Source: Mucidula mucida (taxonomy: Eukaryota; Basidiomycota; Agaricomycetes; Agaricales; Physalacriaceae). Taken from it: DNA of 64,000 nucleotides. Within the stretch, counting starts at the first letter, position 1; every line of letters starts with the position of its first letter. The notes below the pieces were generated by a model. The model searched no databases and was not told where the DNA came from. It saw only the letters and a program-made list of their open reading frames with translations. The stretch is taken from contig JADNYV010000126.1 of NCBI GenBank assembly GCA_015501055.1, positions 1-64,000 of the forward strand. Direction: 5' to 3'. Below, piece after piece: positions 22,730 through 35,117 of the stretch. The position numbers and the translations under genes are program-made.

Positions 22730-24156
22730 TCGTTTTTGGGCTGGGTTTTTTTTTACTTGGAAGCATCATCTAACAATTATATATGTAGCATCATTCTTAC
22801 TCACTTGTATGTATGGCCATCACCCGCATAGGGACAATCATTTTTTGTATGAATATATCACTATTGTGGAATGTAGTACCTCGGAAGGAGTTTCGTTCTC
22901 CTTTATACAAGTGCATTTTACGCTGTACCATACGTTCTCGCTGATTTTGTTTTTCTGAATTTGCAGACCCGATAACATTCTACAAGGAAACTCACGCGTC
23001 GCGGCTCTCTTTCGTGGCGGTATTGACAAATACTTGGCTGTAGTTTGTTCGCAACGTAGCAGTGCGGGATTATACGAAAGAAAAACAAAGTCATACAAAA
23101 GAATGTCCAGCGTGTAGAACACAGTTTCAATTGTGGCGTTACATGGTGGCACTGGTCATCGCGGTAGCCTTCGAAACAAGGATATCAATGAATGGATTTG
23201 AACTCTGGAGTAAACGTGTCAAGCATTCATGCGATTCGGGTATAGTCCGCACATATCCCGCGCTGACGAAAGGGTACGGTTGCACAGGCCCGAACTGAAC
23301 ACCATTTCATGAATGAGAAGGGTTCAACCTGCCGTCATTTCATTCTGAAGCTGTGCGGGCATTGTAGAGATTATACATTCGAGCTTACCAGTTTGAATCT
23401 ACTTTACCTGGATTATGGCCTGTGCTTCGGCGACTTTGACAATTAGCTTAATGATAATTCAAGTAGAAGCTGTCCTTGAAACTTATGAAGAAAATCCAGT
23501 GTTGTGCCTCTTAAGCCCACTGTCGTCAAATCATTCCCTTCGTAAGCGTGCAATTCAACGGTTAGACGGTAAAAATAGCTAGATGAACCGATGGAAAATG
23601 AGATTACACGCAGTCAAGCCGTCGTGGTAATAAACGTGCCCAGAACATTTAGCTAGCAGTGCCTGTCATTCGCAGGCATCCACGCCATCGCCACATGATG
23701 GATGTCGACCATGCGTCTGTGGGTGAGAGTGAATGAGGAAAGCGCGCAGATGAAGCGTTTAGAGATATTGTTTGGGCATGTATAAAGCGAGGAATCCAAG
23801 TAGTGTGTGGTAGCTTTAATTTAGCCCCAAGTTGAGCCAAAAATGAACCGAGGCGAAGACCGTTGACGTGACAGCCTGTACCTGTCACATATATTTTGCC
23901 GAAATTTCCTGAATCGGGCGACAATGCGGCATGCGCGGACATCAAGCGCCTCGGTCCTTGTCTTTCTACTATCACCTTCGCCGTCGAGCAATCGTCGTGT
24001 AAAGCTTCGGCATCCTCAACAGCATATCCTGCGACGTCTTTTCAGATAGCCATCCACGGCCAATAGGCTTTCTCGCATATCCCGAACAGCTTGGACCGCT
24101 TTTAGGCTTAGCGACGAACCCGCGCGGAACACTTTGCACTGTTGGGACGATCCTTG
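22730..24156. other. intergenic, no gene seen
   Basis: About 1.4 kb between two plus-strand genes. No motif-bearing frame, tRNA or repeat found; it holds the terminator of the coiled-coil gene and the Boi promoter. Confidence 0.45.
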
Positions 24157-27100
24157 ATGCCCGAATACGTCTATGCTTTACACGATTTCACCCCGGAGAA
24201 CGACGATGAGGTTTCTTTTCATTTGGGCGAACGCATCGAAGTCATAGAAAAGGACGATGCTTACAACGATGGCTGGTGGCAGGTGAGCGCCACTTTCTGG
24301 TCCACGACCACACAATCTAGCGGTGTCGTACGCGGCGTAGGCTGATGCCGCTCTGTCTCGGTTTTATGAGACACGGCGCGCAGTATATCAGTACTCTGTT
24401 CCTCTTCTTTTCTCTCCATCTTTCCTGCTATGCCCCCAATATACTCACTTGCCGTTTTAAAGGGCCGGAACACGTCAGGCAAGGCTGGACTTTTTCCGCA
24501 GAGTTATACGTCGCCAAATCCACCAGCTGGAATCGCCTCATCCACCGACCCCTCGGCTTCCAGCCAGCCTTCATCCTCTGCTGATGAATCATCTACCCCG
24601 AAACCCACCTCTGAAACCCAAGAACCCCCTCCGGCTATCCTTCTCAACGGTCAAGACACTAATGGACATGATATTGGTGTCATGACTGCCACCATGACCG
24701 ATGTCCAGCAGGCCATCGAACAGCTTGGAAAACGACGCGGCGAACTTAGCGACGCTGAAGATACGCATAGCTTCAGCTTTGCCAGTTCGCGCGGTGGTGC
24801 CGATACGGAAAATGAAACTGACACCGAGTTTGAGCTCAGCGATGTTGAAGCCGCTGATGAAAGTGGCCCGCGAGATCACAAAAGGACACGACAGAAGCTC
24901 GCTGAAAAGGCGCGTCAAGCGCTTGCTGATGCCGAGCGCCTTGAAATGATTGGAATGGCGCGTACCACCAGCAATCGATCGTACGTCCCTCCGATACAGG
25001 TGGAGCTTAGCGATGAGAGCGAGGGTGACGATGAAGATGAGGAGGAGGCCTATCACCCTCGTTCTGCGACATTTCAGAGAAGATACTCGCACATCCCGGA
25101 GGAGGATGAAGAAGTTGAATCGTCTACACTTTTACCTGGCGAGGCAATCGCGGACCAGGGCTCTGAGTACTCTACCAACCTTTCGATGCCTGACGGGGAC
25201 GAAACAGAGGATACCGCCACAGCTACGCGCGCGACCTTTGCCGATGTGCCCCCATCTCCCACCCAGACCGACAACCCAAGCACTCGTCGACAGGTTCTGT
25301 CAGCCTCTCTCAAGCCGCCGCCGTTCCAGTGCCCCAGTCGCCTCCTGACACCATGATGAAGCGAACTAGCACTCCACTAATGGAGACCATGCAAGCTTTA
25401 CCTTCGCCAGTGGTCACTTCCGATATTATGGCTCGACAGCAACGGCAGTCCAGCAGTAGTACTTCGGCTTCCGTCACCTCTCCCTCTAGTGCGCACGCAG
25501 GAGACGCGTCTACGTCAAATACAGTATCCACTCTACCTACACCGATTGAAAAGAAGGAGAAAACGCATCCATCGGAGTGGACCTTGGACGATGTTGTAGA
25601 TTGGCTCAAGAGCAAAGGGTTTGACCAGGACGTCTGCGAGAAATTCATTGGTGCGTTTCATTTTGTGCTTCAGTTTGTCAGTCATTAACATCTGCATCCA
25701 GAACAAGAAATCACTGGTGACGTTCTTCTCGAACTCGATGTGAATCTACTCAAGACCGAGATTGGCATCATGGCATTTGGCAAGCGGATGAGGATTGCCA
25801 ACGCCATTACCGATCTGCGACGCCCGCCTTCCATCTCGTACTCTGACCACCCTGATCAGCCATCTCCGTTGTCAGCCATGATACCGGGTCAATCACCCCA
25901 TCTTTATGATTCACCTCAATCCTACGGTGGCGGCCTTGGACATGCCCGAAACACATCTCTTTCTCAGTCGCACCATTCTTATCCTGGATCTTTCACGGCT
26001 ACAAGCTCTATCAATGGTATTTCGACTTTGCTTAGTCCAGACAGCGCGGGAGGGGATTTGCCATCGCCGGTTACGTCCACTTTGGTGGACAGTTCGCTGG
26101 CGTCGGAGATTGGGGGATCGTCGGGAACCATCACTGTATGTGTTGTTTTGGTTTTTACTGACGCATGCGTATGCTAATGGAATTATTCGAGCAGAAGCCG
26201 CGTCCGAGTCAACTCTCGTTATCCCCAAGCGATGGTGCACTGAATGCGTCCGTCAAGGCTGTTTCTGGTATACCTGAGGAAACGGACGAAGACCGAGCCG
26301 CACTGAGCGAGGTCTGTCTACATTCATCTTCAATGCTTATTTCCTCTCATCGGCTTTCTACAGGGTGAAGCAGGACGAAGCAGTAGCATGCGTCGGAGAT
26401 TGTTTGGCCGTCCTCACGATTCCGCTGGCTCGGTCCCTTCACCACGGCATTCTACCAAGGATAGCTTGTCTCCGACGTCACTTGTACACCCAGAAAATGG
26501 CGATCAGGAGAAGGAGAAGGACAAAGAGAAAGAGAAGTCTTCCGAGAAGGAGGCCACCCCGCGCCACGGTCGGAGCAAGAAGAGCGTCGATGTGGGCAAG
26601 AGCAGCGATAGACTCAGCCTGTTTGGCGGTAGCATTAGCGGTGCGCTCGGGAAGAATCGTAAACCTCCTCCGAAGTACTCGTGAGTTCAGAGTTATTTCC
26701 CTTCAACGTCGGCAACTAATATATGTAGTGGCGACGATGCTACATTATCGGAGAAAAACTCGTCGTTTCACCTCCCCAGGCTGTACAGTTCTAGCGGCCG
26801 CAGGGCGTCAGGGAGACCCACAACGCCCGGCGCTGCTATGGGCAAGAGTCATTCCACCCCAGCCAAGGACGTCAAGGAATCTACCAAGGAGTCTCGTGGG
26901 TCGAGCGATTCCAAAGAGAAAGAGCCCCACGTGCTGCGAAAGAGGACCTCTTCGTATCCGGGACCTTCTACGAGCCCAACATTACCACACGACGAGAAGA
27001 ATGTTGCCAGTCCTCTCAAATCCGGTCAAAGTATCTTGGAGCAAATTGGAACGCCTGACCATAGTGGGTGGATGAGGAAGCGGGGTGATAGGTACAACAG

Positions 27101-28276
27101 TTGGAAGTCGCGGTACTTCGTGTTGAAAGGCCCACATCTCTATTGCCTGAAGAGTGAAAGTACTTCTGTATGTTTTCCTAATTTGCTTGGTAGTACAAAC
27201 AACTGAACTCTTTTCCTCGTAGCAAACGAAGATCAAAGGGTACATCAACATCGTTGGGTACCGGGTCACCGTTGACGAGAATCTCAATCCTGGCAAGTAT
27301 GGATTCCGGATCGAACACGAGCAGGACAAAATGCATTTCTTCAGCTCTGATGACAAATCGGTCATTAGAGAGTGGATGAAGGCCATCATGAAAGCAACCA
27401 TTGCTCGTGACTACACTCGTGAGGTTATGTCTATGTATCAGATGTTTTGCTGACAACGTTTAGAACCGGTCATTTCGTCGTGCAATATTCCAACTATCCC
27501 ACTTATGGTTGCACAAGCCATGAACCCTGCCCCTCGGCCCCCATCACCTACAGCGAGAGAGGCAACTCAGAAGGCTCTTCGTCGAGACAATCCCAATCAG
27601 CTCTCTAGTCGAGATGCACGTGTACTGATGGGCCTACCGTCGAATGGGGAGGCAAAAGAGGACAGAATAGACTAGAATCGTTCTTCAGCCATCAATCCGC
27701 CGAACCAGCACCCTCCTTTATGGAAAGTCCAGTCAAGTCGGCCCCTCCTCCGCGATCTTCACGCAGGAAGAACTCGGCCGTCTCTGTTGTATGTGATTGA
27801 ACACGACTCCATGTATAATTGTTCTCATGTCTATGTATGCTATTTAGACTACTCCCATTCCCATTGATGATTCACTAGTCGAATGGGCAAATTCTCACTT
27901 GCCTTCGAATTTGCGCATCAAGGATCCCTCGACTTCGATATACGGAGCCCTTCAGCTGTTTAGGATTGCGGAATCCGTGAAGGGTCGGCCTTCCTCGCCG
28001 CCTGTGCCCGACTCTGCATTCCCCGCGGACGCGAACGACGAGAAGCTTGACGGGCTTTTCAAGTTGTTCGATTTCATGTTAGACAATGAGGTCAAGATGG
28101 GCAGCATTAGTATCAATGATGTCAGGCAGGGGAACCGGGAGAAGATCATTCAGATGCTCAAGGCTCTGAAGGCCTGGGAGGAGAAACGCAAGGCGCTTGC
28201 TCAGAGCATCGGGAAAGGTAGCGTTGCTGCTGCTGGATTTATGGCGCCTAACGGAACACCGTGGACAGCTATGTAA
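24157..28276 (+). CDS. Boi1/Boi2-like SH3-SAM-PH polarity protein, two frame breaks
   Basis: Cortical scaffold of the Boi family; in yeast these link Cdc42/Bem1 and exocyst at growth sites and bind membrane phosphoinositides. N-terminal SH3 (YVYALHDFTPENDDEVSFH ... NDGWWQ | GRNTSGKAGLFPQSY), joined across a long first intron 24283-24462. SAM domain (WTLDDVVDWLKSKGF ... EQEITGDVLLELDVNLLK). PH domain (HSGWMRKRGDRYNSWKSRYF ... FFSSDDKSVIREWMKAIMKA). A conserved C-terminal block resembling a small helical domain begins VEWANSHLPSNLRIKD and ends at TAA 28276. Further introns: 25651-25701, 26136-26194, 26312-26363, 26681-26728, 27168-27222, 27419-27463, 27789-27847. One base seems missing near 25315 (before VPVPQSPPDTMMK) and near 27660 (before RLESFFSHQS). 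Domain order matches the family. Confidence 0.85.
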
Positions 28277-28617
28277 AAAGACGGACGCTCATTCGCTCTT
28301 ATTTATCTCGCTCACTTTCTTGTGCTTTCACTGTTATGTTTTCATGTTTTGCGTACCTCTGGTTTTCGCCTCCCACTCCTTTATCTCTGTTTGCCTTTTG
28401 GTGTGTACAGTTTTGTGTCCATAAAGGTTTTCATCTGGCTCTTCCCTTATTTCCATCTTGCGGATATTACTTTGTTGCATTTATATGGAAAACTATTATT
28501 TCTAAAGCGCGTAAAGCGGTAAGCGATTAGAATTACCGTGACAAGTACACGTGAGCACGTGTCCCAGAGTAACGTTGATAGCCCTCGTGATCGGCCGCGC
28601 TTTGTTTGCTAACCATC
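28277..28617. other. intergenic spacer
   Basis: T-rich 3' flank of the Boi gene and promoter of the next gene; no gene seen. Confidence 0.45.
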
Positions 28618-29508
28618 ATGTCGAGTGAGGTGTGTATTTCTTTCGGCCTCGCAATCGTTGTCTGACATGCTCACGAGATGGTCTGGGATACCCTCCTCAC
28701 AACACCACACAAGCCAGCGCGGTCTTCTCCGTTGGCGTCCGACGCGTCCTCTCCTACAAGCCCTGCATTTTCATCGCCGCTTGTGGCTGCCCAGTCACGG
28801 CGTCGGTCGCAGTACAAGTCTCGCGTCCCATCCCTTTGTCGCCGGCCCACCCCTCCATCCAGTAGCTCGCCACGTACTCCAGGATATCTCTTCCAAGCGT
28901 TCGCTAAAGCCACCGACGACCCAGAAAAAGATATGATGCGTCACAAGTTCCAGACCCGGTGCTTCAAAAGAGCTGCCCAAGCAAGGCAAAATACCGTCAA
29001 GCAGAAGAGATACCAGGAATGTCCCAATAGCGATCCGTTTGGCGAGGATGATATGGACGATGACTTTGACGAGAATGATGACTGGGCAATGTCCGACGAG
29101 GTACGTGTGTCTTGCTTTCAGTACGTTTCCCTGTATTAACAGCAGAGTAGCTTTACCGCAGGATAGTAGCGCACGCGAATAGTAAACTTACTCGGAGTTA
29201 CGCCAAACCCAATAACTCTCGGCTCGGTTGCCCGGTCACAGAATTCGAAGATGTGGATGCATGGGAGTCCGAACTACAAGACGGTATTATCTTGTTCTTC
29301 CGCTTGTACCTTTTCCAATCTGAATCATCGCCCTGCATCCTTAGATTGCGCCGAATCAGTGCCCGATGACCAGGAATTCGCCGAACTTGAGGCATATGTC
29401 CAGGATTATGAGAATCTCGCGTCATCCAATTACGCCCACGCGCCAGACGATGAGTTTGATTGGGACGATTTGACACAAAACGATTTGGACGCTATGGATC
29501 TGTCTTGA
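28618..29508 (+). CDS. acidic protein, unknown, four exons
   Basis: Exons 28618-28629, 28678-29100, 29151-29283, 29345-29508 total 732 nt, 243 residues. The first exon codes only MSSE and joins to MVWDTLLTTPHKPARSSP. The middle has a conserved-looking helical stretch (MRHKFQTRCFKRAAQARQN, QKRYQECPNSDPFGEDD), then acidic runs. After the second intron come LYRRIVAHANSKLTRSYA and FEDVDAWESELQD. The C-terminus is acidic (DDEFDWDDLTQNDLDAMDLS). All splice joins keep phase. I do not recognise a family. Acidic tail and basic middle suggest a nuclear or adaptor protein (inference only). The 12-nt first coding exon is unusual. Confidence 0.7.
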
Positions 29509-29877
29509 GATTTACGAGCTTGAATATCTATACTGTAATGTAATTCCTTCCTATACCTGTTACTACTTACTTTGATTTGTACCTCCGAATGAGTTGAGCT
29601 GTTTTTCTACATACTTCGGACTTCGGAGAAACTGAACGGTCCGATATCTGCGTCGTCCAACAACATCCGCACCTTCGTCGAATTGCGCGATCAGCACTTG
29701 GTATCACGAGTTCGCCTTCCATTAGCCCGCCCAAGTTTAGTCGTCCATCGGAAGACTTGGAAGGTCTTGTGATTGGCGCGCATATTACCAACTGTGTTCA
29801 GGACGGCCCGCCTCGAGTCTCTCATAAATGTAGGTTTTCTTCCTCATGCGATTTCGCTCACACTCTTCCCCTCCGTT
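29509..29877. other. promoter region of the lyase gene
   Basis: 369 bp without an independent gene. The first exon of the downstream lyase could extend into its 3' half. Confidence 0.35.
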
Positions 29878-32800
29878 ATGGGCAAACCACGAGCAGTAGA
29901 CGGCGTCGATCTAAAATGGGTAGACGGTTCGGCACCGCCGCAAATTCCTTTTGGCACGTCGTTTGGTGTTCCATGGGCGCAAGGAGAAGTCGACAAGACT
30001 ACCCCGATTGCGCTGGAAACTGCAGGGAGTAGTATTCCGCTGCAGACATGGCCACTTGCTTAGTACGTTGAAGATTGGTTTGTCTTACTGTCATTAACCT
30101 ATCCATGTAGTTGGCCTGATGGCAGTTTAAAGTGGACTGGACACGCATTATCAGGAGAGGGCGCGCTCGGCGACACCCTTCGATTAACGACAGACACGCC
30201 AAAGGAGCCGTCCAGCCCTGTGTCCGTCTCTCAGTCAGACGGCTTGATCGCTGTTTCCACTGGATCGTTTACAGGTACGTTCGTAACACACTGCACATGG
30301 CACGCGCTAATCCCTTCTATTTAGCCAACTTCAACACTTCTGGAAGCCCTCTCATCAAGTCTTTAACGTTGGATGGCGTGGTCAAGGCAGAGTCTGGATC
30401 GCTGGTTGTGTACTTGCAAGATGCGCCCGATGAACCGGAAATTCTTGGGAATAAGCCCAGTGTTAACGGGCTTACTGGTACTATTAGCTCTGTGACTGTC
30501 GAACAGGAAGGACCCGTTCGCGCCGTCATCAAGGTATGTATCTCCATCCCGCGCTTGCTTTGGACGCGCTCAATTTTGTCCGCAGGTCGAAGGGAAGTAT
30601 GCTGGTGCTCAACATGATGACTTCCTCCCCTTCATTGTTCGATTCTACGTGTCAGCGGGTGCTTCGACTGTCAGAATAGTTCACTTTTTCATTTACGACG
30701 GGGATCAGACAAAAGACTTTATCAAAGCGCTGGTACGTGTCTTATCATCTATTATCCCGCTTACTCTGTTAAGCTTGTCTTTAGGGTCTTAGCTTCAACG
30801 TTCCCCTTACCGACGAACTTCAAGATCGACATGTGCGTTTCGTGTCGTCGGAGGGAGGCGTGTGGGGAGAGGCTGTTCGTACAGTATCTGGTCTACGTCG
30901 CGATGCCACTGCAGCAGTGCTGGATCCTCAGTTCCAGGGTCAAGCAACGCCTGCTCTGTCGGCTTGGCCGTCAACTGTGTCTGCGGGAATCGACGACCTC
31001 CCAGTTTGGTCAGACTTCACGCTTGACCAATTGTCTCCTGCGCACTACGCGATCAAGAAGCGTTCCGCAGGAGGGCGGGACGCGTCATTCATCGACCACG
31101 CTGGTTTTGGTGACAAGGCAGCAGGTCTTGGTTATATTGGTGGTGCAACTGGCGGCGGCGCGCTCTTCGGTCTCCGGGGTACGTGAATATGTTTGAGGGG
31201 ATATCAAGTTCTAATTTTGCGTTGAAGACTTCTGGCAAGGTGCGCCTCGTGGACTGGATATACGAAATGCAGGTCAAGACTCTGCGACCGTAACGGTCTG
31301 GGCTTATAGTCCAAGGGTAGGCTGTTTCTACTACTTGGCAATCGCAGCTTCACAGTATAACAGGCACCTGCAATGGACATGCGCCATTATGACACAGTCG
31401 CACACGGGGTAAGCTCATGTTTAGATATCTCAATGTTGACACCTGTTAATTAGACGTCTGAAGCTCGACCTTACCTATGAAGATGTCGGAAACCCAGATC
31501 CAGATCCTACTGGTATTGGACGTTCTTACGAAGCTGTTTTGCAAGTCGTCGCTGCCACTCCATCACGCGAAGATATTGCGGAGTTCGGTACCGTTCTGGT
31601 CGGCACGCTTCTTGTTTGAACAGTTATGAAACACTCAACTATTTCAGTCAAACCCTCCCCAAGTCGTCGCCAGTCCCGAATTCTATGTATCTCATCGATT
31701 GTTTGGTGGCCGATGGTACGTCTTCAGTACAATGTACATCTGATTGATAACTAATGGCTCGAAGGGCGCTCCCTGATCCATCGTCGAGTGCTGCCGCTGC
31801 TGATATCGAAGATCGCAAAAGTTGGTTATTGGACTTTTACGTGCAAGTAAGTTCATGTCTCAAATTGTTGCAATTTGAGCTGTTATAACGATTGACGCCC
31901 TAGGAAGTCAAACAAAGACAATTCTACGGCTTCTGGAACTACGGAGATGTTATGCATACGTATGACCAGACGCGCCACACTTGGCGGTACGATGTTGGCG
32001 GGTATGCGTGGGATAACGGTGAACTTGGTCAGTGAATTGACGTTATGATGTTGCAATAAATCTGAAGTTTCAACAGCTACGGACCTCTGGCTTTGGATGT
32101 CATTCTTGAGAACAGGACGCGCAGATGTTTTCCGCATTGCGTACGCGATGACACGGCATCTCTCTGAAGTCGACTTTCATCATATCGGCACCTTCGCCGG
32201 GCTTGGGAGTAGACACAATGTCTCCCATTGGGGCGATGGTGCCAAAGAAGCTCGAGTTGCAACGAGCACCATTAAGCGACCGTTTTATTATCTGACCGGT
32301 AACCTCTCTCGTCCTTTTTAAACATCTCGTTCTGACGTCTCGAAAGCCGACGAACTAATTGGTGATATCATGGACTTTTCATTGCAAGCCGATCAATCCA
32401 TCGTCACCTGGGAGCCTTTGCGAAAGATTTTGGACCCTCCGAAAGCTCCTGGACGTGTACGAATCGGACCGGATTGGACTACACTGGCCGGGAACTGGTT
32501 TGTCAAATGGGAAAGGACTGTAAGTGCTTATACATGGCATTGCCCTTGTTCTCTGCAAACTCAATTGCTGTCTTCAGAACGATAGCAAATGGCTGGACCG
32601 CATCAAGACAGGAATGGTTCGTTAGCCCCCATTCCCGTAATCATCAAGTCGTTGACTCCCTTCAGCATGACATTGGAGCGATGCAATACGGCCTATTTAC
32701 CGGATACACTGCAGCTGTCGGCTGGGACCCGGAGACAGCTCATTTAACTGACGAAGGATTAACAGGGACAGCAACGTGAGCTTATTTCTTCTTGGAACGA

Positions 32801-33525
32801 ATGTAGAAGCTCACAGTCGGATTAGCTACCATCTCAGCATGGTATTCGGTGGCGGTGAATTCTTGATGGAAGCTGTGGAGGTCATTACGGACGAACCCGA
32901 GTTCGACGCTGCATGGGTCGACTTTTGTCGTTACTACAATGCATCTAGCGCTGAGTAAGTGGTCTGCCGCATTCTGACAAGGTTAAACATGGGCCACAGT
33001 AAACAGGCCAAGTACGGTATCACATTCAACAGCGGAGGCTTTGCGAATGTGAGTCAGTCAATATTTCCTGGAATCGCCAGACTCAGTGTTCTGTCTTTAG
33101 TGGTATGCCAAACTCGAGGCTTACGCTGGCCAACGTTTGAACAATGACGCACTCAAGACGTCTGCTTGGACAAATCTAAAGTCCGCCACTACAGGTGTCT
33201 GGGATCCTGTTGCACAAGTCGGAGGCACCGATGTTCTCAATCCCATCAATGAGGTGAAACTGCACTCCTTTTATGCATATCCACGATACTAACACGAGTG
33301 TCCTAGATTCCGAATGTCGCCACAAACGATGCTGGTCAATATTCCTTAACGGAGTATGCCGTTCTAGCCATAGCGCCAGACTTTGCTCCCGCCAGCCTTG
33401 TGGAAGTCGAGAAGAAAGAAACTTGGGACACGTCAACACTAGCCAGCACTAAGGCCGAAAGCAAGCTCGTTATCAAGAAGGAGGGTAAAATCAAGCCATG
33501 GAAAAAATGGTTCTGTGTGTCATGA
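29878..33525 (+). CDS. PcRGLX/YetA-like protein (PL26-like rhamnogalacturonan exolyase family)
   Basis: Large multi-domain protein matching the PcRGLX/YetA group. Characterised PL26 members cleave rhamnogalacturonan I backbone from the end, leaving unsaturated galacturonyl products. Recognisable blocks in order: PPQIPFGTSFGVPWAQGEVD, YWPDGSLKWTGHAL, FVRFYVSAGASTVRIVHFF, DFWQGAPRGLDIRNAG, GFWNYGDVMHTYDQTRHTWR, VGGYAWDNGELATDLWLWMS, FAGLGSRHNVSHWGDG, SRISYHLSMVFGGGEFLMEA. About 19 exons with introns of 45-60 nt; stop TGA 33523-33525. No signal peptide is visible from ATG 29878, so either an upstream exon is missed or the enzyme is intracellular. One base seems missing near 32777 (between LTGTAT and VSLFLLGTN). 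Family call is firm; PL26 activity is inferred. Confidence 0.78.
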
Positions 33526-33640
33526 TGCTATGCTCCGATCCAGCAGGCGAACATGCAGTGATACTGATGTTACAATGAATATATACGTCTATGTATGTCC
33601 TGTCCTCTGGCTAGCCAAGAAAGACGTCGCATGAAGTCCA

Positions 33641-34794
33641 TCATCCAAATATGCTCCAGCCTCGTTTTCGTACAAGCTCGTCATCGTATTGAATAGCCAC
33701 CTTCCCGCCGTAGACAATTAGCTCTGCTTTATCTCCCAGCTTCGACCAATCGCCCATCCGCCCCACAAAATAACTCCTTGCTTGCGCCGTTTCGTTGAGA
33801 ATAGTCATCTGCTCCAGCATACCCGTAGACAGACTTATATGGCTGTTCAGATTTCCCACCGTCACCGAAACGACGACCAAACCATGGAACGAACGCGGCA
33901 AATGGACCGACACGAGGCCGTTCGTGGCTTTCGCTATCAAATGGAAGGGCGGACGTGTCAGAGTTGGTGTGTGCTAGATAACAATTAAGTAAATTCAGTC
34001 TCGCATACATAAACGAGCGGGCCTCTTGCTTACAATGCGTGCAACAATTGGGAACGTGCTGTCGCGCGATCCACCCGCGAGTCCGAGGCTTAGCGTAGTC
34101 CGAGGAGCTGGCGACGGGAAGCTTTGTGCTGCTAGCTCGCCGACCAGATGAATGTCGACGTCAATACCGCCGTTCTCCACCTCCAGGCGCAGGTTCTTCC
34201 GGTCCGCCTCTGTCTCGTTCTTCCGGATGTTTAGTGGCGGAAGCAGCTCCGCTGGGATGTGGAGGAACGGGTCTACGGTGAACGAGCCCTTGATCGAGGA
34301 AGTCGCGCTACTGAAAGAAAGGAGCTTTCTGTGGTGTGGCGTCTTGCGCATTATGGACGCATAGTTCGTCGCGTTGGCGCTGACGATGGGGGGTGCGAAC
34401 GGGACAGGGTGCGCTGCAGCTTCGCCGTGGATGTTGGCGGTCGTACTAGCACTGCTTCGGAGTCTACGGATGCGGGAGCTGAGGAGGGTGTCGGAAGTGG
34501 CCTTGGTCGCGTCGGGACATCTTCAGGGTATGAAGTTATAAGGTACCCTTGCCCTGCGAGAACTGCTGCTTGTGGAGAAGAGTAGGGTAAAGGTGACCTA
34601 GGACGATAGTGGTTCATCGATTCTTGTGGGGTGAGCTCGTAGGGCTGCGGGGAGCTTGGCCGACTAGGAGCAGACACCAAGCTCTCTGATTCACTGGGTG
34701 AAGGAGTGGGTGAAGAAGGCGGAGGCTCATGTTGTCGCTCAGACGTGTAGGTAGGGGGTCGCTGAATAGAGTATTCAGCCGACTGCCTAGTCAT
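33641..34794 (-). CDS. DUF7330-like protein
   Basis: Basidiomycete protein of unknown function with a disordered Pro/Ser-rich head and a beta-rich C-terminal domain. ATG 34794 gives MTRQSAEYSIQRPPTYTS; the in-frame codon further upstream is GTG. The domain begins at SSATSSIKGSFTVDPFLHIP, continues ENGGIDVDIHLVGELAAQSF, and after an intron at 33975-34033 TRPPFHLIAKATNGLVSVHL and PRSFHGLVVVSVTVGN, ending DELVRKRGWSIFG. Alternating strands and the IPRSFHG-type motif fit the DUF7330 pattern as I know it. Between the head and the domain (around 34380) the frame shifts by one base, either a missing base or an unresolved intron. Convergent with the lyase gene, 115 bp apart. Function unknown. Confidence 0.65.
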
Positions 34795-35117
34795 GTTGAA
34801 GGTAGGTGAGAGCAAAGGCACAAAGTCGAAGGACCTGTGACCACCCCGAGCAGAAGGACGTCCGGTACGTCTGGTTCAATATCGAAAATCCATGCCACTT
34901 CTTTATTACGTTTAGCACATGGAGGATCTTCGGCTGTCGCAGGAAATAGGTGTAAGTTAGGCTTTTATCTCGATTACCACAATTTCCTCGGACTGGGAGC
35001 AAGTGAAAGGACGAAATGATATAAACTTCAAAGGAATACACACAGCTTTAGTACAGAGCGATGACATCGAGAACAGAGTGACAGTATCAGAAAGCAGGAA
35101 TCACGGAGCAGAAGCGA

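Noticed and set aside
23190..23215. tRNA B-box-like GTTCAAATCC on the minus strand
   Set aside because: The T-stem does not pair and no acceptor or anticodon arm fits.
31409..31463. Frame break in the lyase at the HG/LDLTYEDV join
   Set aside because: Using an acceptor ten bases further on (after CTGAAG) keeps the frame and restores family sequence, so no break is needed.
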